From positions 26,646 to 90,645 of the forward strand of contig CANMLX010000015.1 in NCBI GenBank assembly GCA_947498845.1: a stretch of 64,000 nt of DNA. The letters run 5' to 3'. Made by a program: the position numbers and the translations under genes. This document shows, piece after piece, positions 18,276 through 27,185 of this stretch (position 1 is its first letter; every line of letters starts with the position of its first letter). The notes beneath the pieces were generated by a model, which worked only from the letters and a program-made list of their open reading frames with translations, was not told where the DNA came from and did not search any database. The stretch comes from an uncultured Flavobacteriaceae bacterium (GTDB lineage: Bacteria; Bacteroidota; Bacteroidia; Flavobacteriales; Flavobacteriaceae).

Positions 18276-19258
18276 AAAAAATCTTAATAACTGGTGCTGC
18301 AGGTTTTTTAGGTTCTCATTTATGTGATCGTTTCATAAATGAAGACTATTATGTTGTAGGTATGGATAACTTCATTACTGGTGACAAAAAAAATATTGAG
18401 CACCTTTTAGGAGCTACAAATTTTGAATTTGTTGCTCACGATGTTACTAATTTTATTGAATTAAGAGGAAGTTTAGATTATATTTTACATTTTGCATCTC
18501 CTGCAAGTCCGATAGACTATTTAAAAATTCCAATTCAAACTCTAAAAGTAGGCGCATTAGGAACTCATAATTTGCTAGGGTTAGCAAAGGCTAAAAATGC
18601 TAGAATGCTTATTGCTTCAACTTCTGAGGTTTATGGAGACCCTCTTGTACACCCACAAACAGAAGACTATTATGGTAATGTAAATACAATTGGACCGAGA
18701 GGTGTTTATGATGAAGCAAAACGTTTTCAGGAGTCAATTACTATGGCATACCATAGATTTCATGGTATAGAAACACGTATTGTACGTATTTTTAATACCT
18801 ATGGTCCAAGAATGCGATTAAACGATGGACGAGTTATTCCTGCATTTATGGGGCAAGCTTTAAGAGGAGAAGATTTAACCGTTTTTGGTGATGGTTCCCA
18901 AACAAGATCATTCTGCTATGTTGATGACCAAGTGGAAGGTATATATAGATTGTTGTTAAGTGACTATGTATTGCCTGTAAATATTGGAAATCCACATGAA
19001 ATTACTATCAAAGACTTTGCAGAAGAGATCATTAAACTTACAGGAACAACTCAAAAGATAATATATAAAGATCTACCTGTAAACGATCCTTTGCAAAGAC
19101 AGCCTGATATTAGTTTGGCAAAAAAAATATTAAACTGGGAGCCTAAGGTTAATAGGGAAGAAGGTATGAAGTTAACCTTTGATTACTTTAAGAGTTTGTC
19201 TGATGAGGAATTATTTAAAAGTGAGCATAAGAATTTTGAAAGTCATATAAAAAGATAG
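18272..19258 (+). CDS. UDP-glucuronate decarboxylase (UDP-xylose synthase)
   Basis: 328 residues. [12 protein letters not shown] (Gly8-x-x-Gly11-x-x-Gly14) binds [22 protein letters not shown] at about 73-91, the Ser118-x-x-Tyr segment STSEVYG, and [11 protein letters not shown] with Tyr146 and Lys150 are hallmarks of [19 protein letters not shown] and [14 protein letters not shown] segments follow. The enzyme oxidises and decarboxylates UDP-glucuronate to UDP-xylose, implying a pentose in this surface glycan. The GT4 stop overlaps its start by 4 bp. Confidence 0.9.
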   Translation: MKKILITGAAGFLGSHLCDRFINEDYYVVGMDNFITGDKKNIEHLLGATNFEFVAHDVTNFIELRGSLDYILHFASPASPIDYLKIPIQTLKVGALGTHNLLGLAKAKNARMLIASTSEVYGDPLVHPQTEDYYGNVNTIGPRGVYDEAKRFQESITMAYHRFHGIETRIVRIFNTYGPRMRLNDGRVIPAFMGQALRGEDLTVFGDGSQTRSFCYVDDQVEGIYRLLLSDYVLPVNIGNPHEITIKDFAEEIIKLTGTTQKIIYKDLPVNDPLQRQPDISLAKKILNWEPKVNREEGMKLTFDYFKSLSDEELFKSEHKNFESHIKR

Positions 19259-19260
19259 CA

Positions 19261-20616
19261 TTGAGTACATTTAAACAAGGTCGTTATTCGGGTTTTATTA
19301 GACCTATTTGTTACTTAATAGATTTATTAATAATAAATGGATGTGTTTTTGTTTATGAAATAAATCTAACCAGTTTATATTTTTTCAATATATATATATC
19401 TGTTTTATGGTTCTTTTTGTCTTTTTATGTCAAATATTATGAAGTACACAGGCATACCAGAGTAATTCAAATAATAACACTTTTGTTAAAGCAAATAGTA
19501 TTATTTGCTTTTGTCCTTTATGCTTATGTTGGATTTTTTAAGCAATTCCATACCAGCACAGATAACTTAGGGAATTATTTAATATTAGTTCTATTGTCGT
19601 TAAGTTTTTTTAAATTTCTCACGTATTATCTGTTGAATAAATACAGAAGCGCGCTAGGAGGTAATAGTAGAAATATTATTGTTATTGGAAAAAATGAAAA
19701 GACTAGGCAACTTATAAAAACATTCAAGACCCGATTAGATTTTGGTTATATATTTAAAGGGCAATTTAGTGTTAAAGAAGAAGGTTTTTCTTTAAATAAA
19801 TGTTTCAAATTTATCATTGAAAATGAAATCGATGAAATATTTTTTTCAGTAGCAGAATTATCAAATAAACAAATAAATAAATTAATCGATTTTGCAGATA
19901 ATAACTTAAGGGAGCTAAAATTTATACCAGATAATAAGGAAATATTTTCGAAAAAATTGAAGTATGAGTATTACGATTATATCCCAATCCTGTCAATTAG
20001 GAACATACCATTACAAGAATCATTAAATAAGTTTGTTAAACGATTGTTTGATATTATATTTTCATTACTTGTCATATTTTTTATTTTATCGTGGCTTACA
20101 CCCATACTAGCAATTTTAATTAAATTGGAATCTAAAGGTCCAGTGTTTTTTAAGCAGTCTAGAAATGGGTTTAATTATAAAGAGTTTGACTGCTATAAAT
20201 TTAGGTCAATGACCCCTAATAAAGATGCACATTTACATCAAGCTACTAAAGGAGATCATAGAATCACAAAAATTGGTGCTTTTATTAGAAAGACAAGCAT
20301 AGATGAATTACCACAATTTTTTAATGTACTATTTGGAGATATGTCTGTAGTAGGGCCTAGACCTCATATGGTAAGTCATACAAATATGTACGCAAGAAAA
20401 GTAGATAAATTTATGGTAAGGCATTTTGTTAAACCAGGAATAACTGGGTTAGCGCAAATAAGTGGGTTTAGAGGGGAAATAGAAACAGATAAGGATATAA
20501 TTAATAGAGTAAAATATGACATTTTTTATATTGAGAATTGGTCTATTTTACTAGATTTGAAGATTGTTATTCAAACCTTTGTTAATGCTTTAAGAGGAGA
20601 GAAAAAAGCGTATTAA
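19261..20616 (+). CDS. Polyprenyl glycosylphosphotransferase (WcaJ-like, initiating)
   Basis: 451 residues starting at TTG 19261. Four N-terminal membrane helices (about 14-120) precede a CoA-binding-like domain (NIIVIGKNEKTRQL) and the C-terminal bacterial sugar transferase domain from about 258: KRLFDIIFSLLVIFF helix, PVFFKQSRNG, FDCYKFRSM, RKTSIDELPQFFNVLFGDMS, VVGPRPHM and KPGITGLAQI. The family moves sugar-1-phosphate to undecaprenyl phosphate, the first step in making the repeat unit. It lies 2 bp after the decarboxylase gene. Confidence 0.92.
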   Translation: MSTFKQGRYSGFIRPICYLIDLLIINGCVFVYEINLTSLYFFNIYISVLWFFLSFYVKYYEVHRHTRVIQIITLLLKQIVLFAFVLYAYVGFFKQFHTSTDNLGNYLILVLLSLSFFKFLTYYLLNKYRSALGGNSRNIIVIGKNEKTRQLIKTFKTRLDFGYIFKGQFSVKEEGFSLNKCFKFIIENEIDEIFFSVAELSNKQINKLIDFADNNLRELKFIPDNKEIFSKKLKYEYYDYIPILSIRNIPLQESLNKFVKRLFDIIFSLLVIFFILSWLTPILAILIKLESKGPVFFKQSRNGFNYKEFDCYKFRSMTPNKDAHLHQATKGDHRITKIGAFIRKTSIDELPQFFNVLFGDMSVVGPRPHMVSHTNMYARKVDKFMVRHFVKPGITGLAQISGFRGEIETDKDIINRVKYDIFYIENWSILLDLKIVIQTFVNALRGEKKAY

Positions 20617-20618
20617 TA

Positions 20619-21413
20619 ATGGTATTAGAAGGTAATAATAAAGTCTCAGTTATTACACCAACATACAATTCGGAAGATTTTATTGAGAACACCATAGAGA
20701 GTGTCTTAAATCAAACGTATACGTATTGGGAGTTGGTCTTAGTAGACGATGCTTCCAGTGATAGTACTTTAGAGATCATAAACAGATATTCCGAGTTACA
20801 CTCCAATATAAAAATCATTCAAAATAATACAAACCAAGGTGCAGCAGTATCACGTAATAAAGGAATTGAAGCAGCTACAGGAGATTATATAGCCTTTTTA
20901 GATGCAGATGACCTGTGGAAACCAAATAAATTAGAATTACAAGTTAAGGTATTGATTAAAAATAACTTAGATGTTGTATTTTGTAGTTATGATTTAATGA
21001 ATGAATCTGGTGAATTATTAAACAAAGAAGTTAAAGCGTTAAATGAATTAACATATAGTAAGTTTTTAAAATGCAATTACATAGGTAATTTAACAGGGGT
21101 GTATAATGCATCTACATTGGGTAAAGTATATGCACCAAACCTACGTAAACGACAAGACTGGTTATTATGGTTAGAAGCTGTTAAGAAAAGTAACAAGCCA
21201 GCATTTGGGTTGGAAGAATCTTTAGCTATTTACAGAGTTAGAAAAAACTCAATATCATCAAATAAACTCAATTTATTAAAGTATAATTTTCTGGTTTACA
21301 GAAAAGGTTTAAGCTTTTCATTTTTCAAGTCTGTATATTACTTGATCGTTTTTTTGTTTGAATATTTCTTTGTGAAATCTAGACAGACAGTTACTACTTC
21401 ACAAAAGAAGTAA
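20619..21413 (+). CDS. GT2-family glycosyltransferase
   Basis: 264 residues, GT-A fold. KVSVITPTYNSEDFIENTIE at the N-terminus, LVDDASSDST, NQGAAVSRNKGIEAATGDYIAF and the metal-binding LDADDLW are textbook GT2 motifs. RKRQDWLLWLEA in the second half is the usual acceptor-side segment. Last plus-strand gene of the glycan operon; its final 20 bp overlap the 3' end of the opposing ligase-like gene. Confidence 0.9.
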   Translation: MVLEGNNKVSVITPTYNSEDFIENTIESVLNQTYTYWELVLVDDASSDSTLEIINRYSELHSNIKIIQNNTNQGAAVSRNKGIEAATGDYIAFLDADDLWKPNKLELQVKVLIKNNLDVVFCSYDLMNESGELLNKEVKALNELTYSKFLKCNYIGNLTGVYNASTLGKVYAPNLRKRQDWLLWLEAVKKSNKPAFGLEESLAIYRVRKNSISSNKLNLLKYNFLVYRKGLSFSFFKSVYYLIVFLFEYFFVKSRQTVTTSQKK

Positions 21414-22704
21414 ACTGCTTTAATTTACCAGATTTGGAGCGTTTTAAGTCATCTTTACGATCAAAAACAATATTGAGATCGGGTTCCAAATACCTTTCGA
21501 TAGCTTTGTGTATAGCTTCAATTTTGGCTTTAGAAAGTTCTAGATTGCTTAAGTAACTTATTTTAAAAGTGTCTGGTTTTAACTGTTCTATAATAAACGC
21601 TTTAACATTACTATTATCCTCAATAACAGTTTTAGTAACGTAATAAAAAGTTAAACCAGCGGCTTTTTTTCCGCTAGGCAAGGTAACAATGTCACTTGTT
21701 CTTCCAATAAGGCTTTTTAAAACAGGCTTTTTAAGCGTACTAGCATCATCTAAACAGCCAATATCCCCAATATCATAACGTATAAAAGGGTGGGCTAAAT
21801 TGTAAAGCGATGTAATAACAATGCGCCCTTCTTTTCCATGAGGAACGGGATTATTATTATCATCAAGAATTTCAACAAATAAATCTTCAGTATTAACCAC
21901 CCATTCTCTTTCGGTATTACTAAATGCGATTAGTCCCAATTCTGCCGAACCATATTCATTTATTATTGGGATACCTAATTGGTGTTCTAGTAATAATTTG
22001 TCATCTTCAAACAGTACTTCGGCTGTAACAATACAAGACTTTAATGTGGGACAAATTGCTTTTAAAATACTATTTTTGTCTCTTAAATACTTTGCAAATT
22101 GTACAATAACGCTCGTGTAACCATTAATATATTCAAACTTTGAATTTTTAAACTTAATTAGATTTTTTTCGAACTCACGGGTACTTAAATCAAAAACCGA
22201 AAACCTATAGCGATTTCCTAAAGCATCCTTTATACGTTCTTTATAGTATCCTATTTTATTTAAAGGAATGCCATAAAAACGTGCCTGTCTGGAATTTTCA
22301 GCACTTATGCCATGCCAATTATATTTGTCTATAAAATTAGCCCAAGTTAGCGCATGGCAATACTTATCTTTAGCAAAAATTAAAGGTGTTCCAGATGAAC
22401 CTGATGTTTTATGTAAATGACAGTTCTTTTCTGTGAAACCATGAGATAAACGTTCCTTTAAGGGGCGTTGTAAATTAGATTTAGAAAGTACAGGAATAGT
22501 ATTCCAATCTAAAACATTAGCCTTTTTTGCAAACACTTTATAAAAAGGGTTATTCGTTAGGTGATAAGCAACAATGTCCTGTTTTTTTTGCGCAATATAA
22601 ACGTTGTATTCCTCTTCATTTTTATTTTTAATGATGGCTAAATCCCGTTTTGCTTTAGCAATAGGAAACCCTTTTAAACGTAATGTAATATCAAATAAAT
22701 TCAA
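21394..22704 (-). CDS. PaaK/CapK-like adenylate-forming enzyme
   Basis: 436 residues. HKTSGSSGTPLIFAKD is the AMP-binding P-loop of the phenylacetate-CoA ligase/CapK/F390 synthetase family; NEYGSAELGLIAFS and IRYDIGDIG follow, as do GRTSDIV and the C-terminal KRSKSGKLKQF. The family activates carboxylates with ATP. CapK-like members are common at capsule and O-antigen loci, where the substrate is unknown. It is read against the glycan operon and its 3' end overlaps the GT2 gene by 20 bp, so it forms its own unit. Confidence 0.8.
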   Translation of the reverse strand: MNLFDITLRLKGFPIAKAKRDLAIIKNKNEEEYNVYIAQKKQDIVAYHLTNNPFYKVFAKKANVLDWNTIPVLSKSNLQRPLKERLSHGFTEKNCHLHKTSGSSGTPLIFAKDKYCHALTWANFIDKYNWHGISAENSRQARFYGIPLNKIGYYKERIKDALGNRYRFSVFDLSTREFEKNLIKFKNSKFEYINGYTSVIVQFAKYLRDKNSILKAICPTLKSCIVTAEVLFEDDKLLLEHQLGIPIINEYGSAELGLIAFSNTEREWVVNTEDLFVEILDDNNNPVPHGKEGRIVITSLYNLAHPFIRYDIGDIGCLDDASTLKKPVLKSLIGRTSDIVTLPSGKKAAGLTFYYVTKTVIEDNSNVKAFIIEQLKPDTFKISYLSNLELSKAKIEAIHKAIERYLEPDLNIVFDRKDDLKRSKSGKLKQFTSFVK

Positions 22705-22813
22705 AAAATACAGGATTGATAAATATGAAATTAACTAGAGAAGCAAAACTAAAGATTTATAGTTTTAAATAAAAAAAAGAACCAATAAGACTAAGCTTAA
22801 ACTAAAAAGACAC

Positions 22814-22821
22814 TATTTTTG
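22814..22821 (+). promoter_or_regulatory. Promoter -7 element upstream of purD
   Basis: TATTTTTG matches the Bacteroidota -7 consensus TAnnTTTG and lies 24 bp before the purD start. No clear TTG is seen at the -33 position, so only the -7 half is supported. Confidence 0.55.
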
Positions 22822-22844
22822 CAGACATTAAAAATTATTATATA

Positions 22845-24116
22845 ATGAATATCTTAATACTAGGTTCAGGAGGAAGAGAACATACATTTGCATGGAAAAT
22901 AGCACAAAGTGACCAATGTAAGCAACTGTACGTAGCTCCTGGAAATTCTGGAACAGCACAAATAGCGACTAATGTAGCCATTAGTGTTACCGATTTTGAA
23001 GCTATAAAAGCACTTGTTTTAGAAAAACGTATAGATATGGTTGTTGTAGGACCAGAAGATCCTTTAGTAAAAGGCGTGCATGATTACTTTTTAAACGACG
23101 AAGCGATAAAACACGTTTCGGTTATTGGACCTCAAAAAGCGGCAGCAGAGTTAGAAGGCAGTAAAGAATTCGCCAAAGAGTTTTTATACAGACACAATAT
23201 ACCAACAGCAGCCTACGAGAGCTTTACTAAAGATACCGTTGAAAAAGGGTATGCTTTTTTAGAAACTTTACAACCACCTTATGTGCTTAAAGCAGATGGT
23301 TTAGCAGCAGGAAAAGGTGTGGTAATTCTTAATGATTTAGAAGAAGCTAAAACCGAACTAAAAAGCATGTTAGTAGATGCTAAATTTGGAGTAGCAAGTA
23401 CTAAAGTTGTTATTGAAGAATTTTTAGATGGTATAGAATTAAGCTGTTTTGTATTAACAGATGGTAAAAACTATAAAATATTACCAACAGCTAAGGATTA
23501 TAAACGAATAGGAGAAGGTGATACAGGTTTAAATACAGGAGGAATGGGAGCCGTTTCCCCAGTACCATTTGCAACAGATGAGTTTCTTGAGAAAATAGAA
23601 AATCGCATCGTAAAACCAACCGTAGAAGGTTTAAAGAACGATAATTTACCCTATGTAGGTTTTATTTTTATTGGCTTGATAAAAGTAGGGGATGACCCAA
23701 AAGTGATTGAATATAATGTGCGTATGGGAGATCCTGAGACCGAAGTCGTGTTCCCTAGATTAAAAAATGATCTAGTAGAAGTCCTTCAAGCTATGGCAAA
23801 CGAAACATTAGATAACATCGATATTGAAATTGATGACCGTGCAGCCACAACAATTATGGTAGTTTCAGGAGGTTATCCAGAAGCTTATGAAAAAGGAAAA
23901 GAAATAACGGGAGTAGATCGTATTACAGATGCCATTCCATTTCATGCTGGAGCGCAATTAAAAGACGATAAAATTGTGACTTCTGGAGGCCGTGTTATTG
24001 CTGTGACAGCTTATGGAGACACATATCAAGAAGCTATAAAAAAATCTTATCAAAACATAGAAAAACTACATTTTGATAAGATGTATTATCGTAAGGATAT
24101 AGGTTTTGATTTATAA
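22845..24116 (+). CDS. purD: Phosphoribosylamine-glycine ligase
   Basis: 423 residues, the usual PurD length. MNILILGSGGREHTFAWK at the N-terminus, VGPEDPLVKG, the ATP-grasp segments VLKADGLAAGKGV, TKVVIEEFLDG and YNVRMGDPETEVV, and the Gly-rich NTGGMGAVSP are all diagnostic. It joins glycine to phosphoribosylamine in purine synthesis. It ends by overlapping the opposing small membrane gene by 6 bp. A single housekeeping gene here, with its own promoter. Confidence 0.96.
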   Translation: MNILILGSGGREHTFAWKIAQSDQCKQLYVAPGNSGTAQIATNVAISVTDFEAIKALVLEKRIDMVVVGPEDPLVKGVHDYFLNDEAIKHVSVIGPQKAAAELEGSKEFAKEFLYRHNIPTAAYESFTKDTVEKGYAFLETLQPPYVLKADGLAAGKGVVILNDLEEAKTELKSMLVDAKFGVASTKVVIEEFLDGIELSCFVLTDGKNYKILPTAKDYKRIGEGDTGLNTGGMGAVSPVPFATDEFLEKIENRIVKPTVEGLKNDNLPYVGFIFIGLIKVGDDPKVIEYNVRMGDPETEVVFPRLKNDLVEVLQAMANETLDNIDIEIDDRAATTIMVVSGGYPEAYEKGKEITGVDRITDAIPFHAGAQLKDDKIVTSGGRVIAVTAYGDTYQEAIKKSYQNIEKLHFDKMYYRKDIGFDL

Positions 24117-24338
24117 AAACGAGTGAGAGGAAACGCTTTTGTCCTCTTCGTTATTATCATTAAATATTTTAAGTTGCTTCATCCAATAAAGCATAGCAAC
24201 TATAGCTATAATTATAAATACCCAAGATATTAGGTTTGCAAGCCACCAGTTATCTAATTCTAATGCTCTCATTGCATCTAACGGAGAAAAAAGTACATTA
24301 ACAAATAAATCCTGTATGGCGTAAAATAAGTCTTTCAT
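24111..24338 (-). CDS. Small conserved membrane protein (DUF6341-like)
   Basis: 75 residues from ATG 24338, preferred to the longer frame start at 24368 because MKDLFYAIQDLFVNVLF is a natural start and the -7 promoter element falls inside the longer version. One membrane helix (ANLISWVFIIIAIVAMLYWM at about 36-55) and a short acidic cytoplasmic tail NDNNEEDKS. I recall a Flavobacteriaceae family of this size, DUF6341, beside purD; that label is from memory. Function unknown. Confidence 0.7.
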   Translation of the reverse strand: MKDLFYAIQDLFVNVLFSPLDAMRALELDNWWLANLISWVFIIIAIVAMLYWMKQLKIFNDNNEEDKSVSSHSFL

Positions 24339-24357
24339 GATTAGTATATTTACGTAG

Positions 24358-24387
24358 CAAAAGTACAAAAACAGTTAATGATAACAA
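24358..24387 (-). promoter_or_regulatory. Bacteroidota-type promoter for the small membrane gene
   Basis: On the minus strand TACTTTTG (24358-24365) matches TAnnTTTG, and a TTG (24385-24387) lies 19 bp upstream, the expected -33/-7 spacing. It lies 20 bp before the ATG at 24338. The -33 triplet is inside the start of the divergent gene. Confidence 0.6.
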
Positions 24388-25298
24388 GCTTTTTTAGTAA
24401 ATCTAAACCGATAAATTTTATTATCGTTTTTTTCATCATGGTTTTGGCTTGCATTATGCCTTATTTTAAGTTAGATGCAGTTACTGTGCCCCCAACTGTT
24501 GCAGAATATATTGTTCTGGTTTTAGCAAACTATTTTTCGGTATTACTACTTAATTTTATTGTAGGGAAAAATGGTTTAACAAAATCAAATACTTTGGAGA
24601 TTTTATTATATGGCTTATTTATACTGCTTATTCCAGCGACTACCAGTAATTTAAAAATAGTTTTATCCAATGTTTTTATTCTATTTGGTTTGAGAAGGTT
24701 AATAAGCTTACAAACACAAAAAGAGATAATAAAGAAACTGTTCGATGCTGGTTTTTGGATAGCGGTTGCCTCTTTATTACATGTTTGGAGCAGTCTTTTT
24801 TTTCTCTTAATACCTTATGTTATCGTATACTTTACCGATAAAAAACTAAGATATTGGCTCATACCTTTAAGCGCACTAGCATGTGTTTTTATAATAGCTT
24901 ATAGCTTTTGTGTTGTCTTAGATTATCGTTTAATAGATTATATTTTAAACGGATTTAATGTAAGTTTAAATTTCACTAATTACAATACAGTTGCTTTAAT
25001 AATTGCCATAACACTTTTGTTTTCGTTTAGTATTTGGGCATCCTTATCTTACATTAAACGCATAAAAGAAAAGAAAAAATCATTGAGACCAATATTTTAC
25101 TTTATAATACTGTTACTTGCTATTTCGTTTTTGATTATGTTTTTTGCTTCAGAAAAAAATGGCAGTGAATTTTTATTCATATTTGCTCCGCTTACCATAA
25201 TACTCACAAATTATATCGAAACACTTAAAAAAGGGTGGTTTAAAGAAGTATTTCTTTTAATATTGATTATTGTGCCTTTTGTTTTGATACTTTTATAG
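24378..25298 (+). CDS. Polytopic membrane protein (DUF6427-like)
   Basis: 306 residues with about 8-9 predicted membrane helices, starting MITSFFSKSKPINFIIVFFIM and ending in a helix LLILIIVPFVLILL. It is divergent from the small membrane gene, with only 39 bp between starts. From memory it resembles the flavobacterial family DUF6427, usually found near purD and DUF4254. No catalytic motif visible; role unknown. Confidence 0.7.
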   Translation: MITSFFSKSKPINFIIVFFIMVLACIMPYFKLDAVTVPPTVAEYIVLVLANYFSVLLLNFIVGKNGLTKSNTLEILLYGLFILLIPATTSNLKIVLSNVFILFGLRRLISLQTQKEIIKKLFDAGFWIAVASLLHVWSSLFFLLIPYVIVYFTDKKLRYWLIPLSALACVFIIAYSFCVVLDYRLIDYILNGFNVSLNFTNYNTVALIIAITLLFSFSIWASLSYIKRIKEKKKSLRPIFYFIILLLAISFLIMFFASEKNGSEFLFIFAPLTIILTNYIETLKKGWFKEVFLLILIIVPFVLILL

Positions 25299-25349
25299 TT
25301 TTATCTCGCTAGAGAGCCCGAAATAATAGCAAGAATTAATCAAATAAAG

Positions 25350-25357
25350 TATATTTG
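25350..25357 (+). promoter_or_regulatory. Promoter -7 element upstream of the DUF4254 gene
   Basis: TATATTTG matches TAnnTTTG, 18 bp before the ATG at 25376. The -33 region has no clear TTG. Confidence 0.5.
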
Positions 25358-25375
25358 TGGTATTAAAATTTAAAG

Positions 25376-25981
25376 ATGTTTACAAGCAAAGCTAATAAGA
25401 TATTCCAAGACGTTATAGAAACGTACCATGTTATAAATACTGTAGATCAATCATTTAAAAATGTATATCCCGAAAGCGATTTAATAGCGCATTTATTATA
25501 TAGAAAATGTTGGATAGATACAGTGCAATGGCATTACGAAGATATTATTCGTGATCCACAAATAGATCCTGTAGCAGCTTTAAAATTGAAACGTCAAATA
25601 GATGCTTCAAATCAAGATAGAACAGATATGGTAGAATATATTGATAGTTATTTTTTAGACAAATACAATGCCGTTGAGGCTAAAAAGGATGCTACTATAA
25701 ATACAGAAAGCCCAGCATGGGGAATAGATCGTTTATCTATTTTAGCATTGAAGATTTATCACATGAATGAAGAAGCAACTAGAGAAGATGCTTCCGAAGC
25801 CCATAAAGCAACTTGCCAGAAAAAATTAGATATTCTTTTAGAACAACGTGTAGATTTATCTACGGCAATAGATACCCTATTAAATGATATTGAAAAGGGC
25901 GATAAGTATATGAAGGTATACAAGCAAATGAAGATGTATAACGACAATGAGTTAAACCCTGTTCTACGTTCTCAAAAGTGA
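25376..25981 (+). CDS. DUF4254-family protein
   Basis: 201 residues, soluble and mostly helical, with no signal or membrane segment. The start FTSKANKIFQDVIETYH, the LLYRKCWIDTVQWHYEDIIRDP segment at about 41-62 and LKRQIDASNQDR at about 76-87 match what I know of DUF4254, a family typically next to a heptosyltransferase-like GT9 gene in Bacteroidota, as here. Function unknown; a role in envelope glycan or LPS assembly is suggested only by that pairing. Confidence 0.75.
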   Translation: MFTSKANKIFQDVIETYHVINTVDQSFKNVYPESDLIAHLLYRKCWIDTVQWHYEDIIRDPQIDPVAALKLKRQIDASNQDRTDMVEYIDSYFLDKYNAVEAKKDATINTESPAWGIDRLSILALKIYHMNEEATREDASEAHKATCQKKLDILLEQRVDLSTAIDTLLNDIEKGDKYMKVYKQMKMYNDNELNPVLRSQK

Positions 25982-26044
25982 TAATTAATCATCCTGAGCG
26001 GTATACTAAACGTCTTTCGGTATCGTTTTAAAATCTTGTCAGTG

Positions 26045-27076
26045 ATGGTATCAAAAAAACCTAAGCATATTTTAACGATACGTCTCTCAGCAATGGGAGA
26101 TGTGGCTATGGCTATTCCTGTTTTAAGAGCTTTAACGCAGCAACATCCAGAGGTTAAGGTGACTGTTTTAACACGTGATTTTTTTAAACCTTTTTTTAGA
26201 GATATCCCTAATGTTTCTGTCTTTACAGCAGATGTAAAAGGAAAACATAAAGGTGTTTTTGGGTTATATAAACTCGCAAAACAGCTCAATAAAGCGTATA
26301 AATTTTATGCTGTTGCCGATTTACACAATGTGTTGCGAAGTAAACTACTTAAGCTGTTTGTAAAATACCAACAATTAGCAACTATTGACAAAGGACGCTC
26401 TGAAAAAAACGCATTAATCTCAGGGCAGAATTTTAAGCAATTAAAAACAACACACGAGCGTTATGCCGATGTTTTTAAAAGCTTAGGATTCACGTTAGAT
26501 CTGTCCAGTCCTATATTTCCTGATAGTAAGGTTTTAAACAAAAAATTAGAACATTATTTTAGTGGGAAGACTAAAAAACATATTGGTATAGCACCTTTTG
26601 CAGCACATAAAGGGAAAATGTATCCTATAGATGTAATGGAAAAACTCATTAAGGAATTATCTAAATCCTATACTGTTATTTTGTTTGGAGGTGGCAAAGA
26701 AGAAATAGATATTCTAAATCAGTTTGAAAAGTTTTTTAATAATGTAAATAGTGTTGCAGGCAAACTTACGTTAGAAGAAGAATTGGATGTGATCTCTAAT
26801 TTAGATGTCATGGTGTCAATGGATTCTGGAAATGCACATATTGCTGCCATGTTAGGTATAAAAGTAGTTACTATTTGGGGTGTTACACATCCTTATGCTG
26901 GGTTTGCCCCATTTAACCAACCCGAAGACTATGCGCTTTTAGCAGATAGAAGTAAGTATCCATTAATTCCAACTTCGGTATATGGCAAAACGTATCCTGA
27001 AGGTTATGAAAATTGTGCAGGAAGCATTTCTCCGCAAACGATTATTGATAAAATTGAGTGTATTTTAGAAAGCTAA
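26045..27076 (+). CDS. GT9-family glycosyltransferase (heptosyltransferase-like)
   Basis: 343 residues from ATG 26045, preferred to the in-frame TTG at 26036. ILTIRLSAMGDVAMAIPVLRAL is the GT9 N-terminal signature and MVSMDSGNAHIAAMLGIKVVTIWG with HPYAGF is the ADP-heptose/donor-site region, with Asp-Ser-Gly-x-x-His conserved. GT9 enzymes extend the lipopolysaccharide core at the cytoplasmic face. Paired with DUF4254 upstream, 63 bp apart. Donor sugar not known. Confidence 0.88.
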   Translation: MVSKKPKHILTIRLSAMGDVAMAIPVLRALTQQHPEVKVTVLTRDFFKPFFRDIPNVSVFTADVKGKHKGVFGLYKLAKQLNKAYKFYAVADLHNVLRSKLLKLFVKYQQLATIDKGRSEKNALISGQNFKQLKTTHERYADVFKSLGFTLDLSSPIFPDSKVLNKKLEHYFSGKTKKHIGIAPFAAHKGKMYPIDVMEKLIKELSKSYTVILFGGGKEEIDILNQFEKFFNNVNSVAGKLTLEEELDVISNLDVMVSMDSGNAHIAAMLGIKVVTIWGVTHPYAGFAPFNQPEDYALLADRSKYPLIPTSVYGKTYPEGYENCAGSISPQTIIDKIECILES

Positions 27077-27126
27077 AACTTATGCTAAGTTGGTTTTCAA
27101 AATATAGCAATTATTATAAACCAAAA

Positions 27127-27161
27127 AAAAGCCAAAGAATAAAATAAATTCCTTGGCTTTT
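27127..27161. terminator. Bidirectional terminator between GT9 and GH31 genes
   Basis: Hairpin with 13-bp arms AAAAGCCAAAGAA (27127-27139) and TTCCTTGGCTTTT (27149-27161), one mismatch, 9-nt loop, A-rich before and T-rich after, placed between convergent genes. Confidence 0.75.
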
Positions 27162-27185
27162 AAATTTTATCAAAAAACTAGCTTA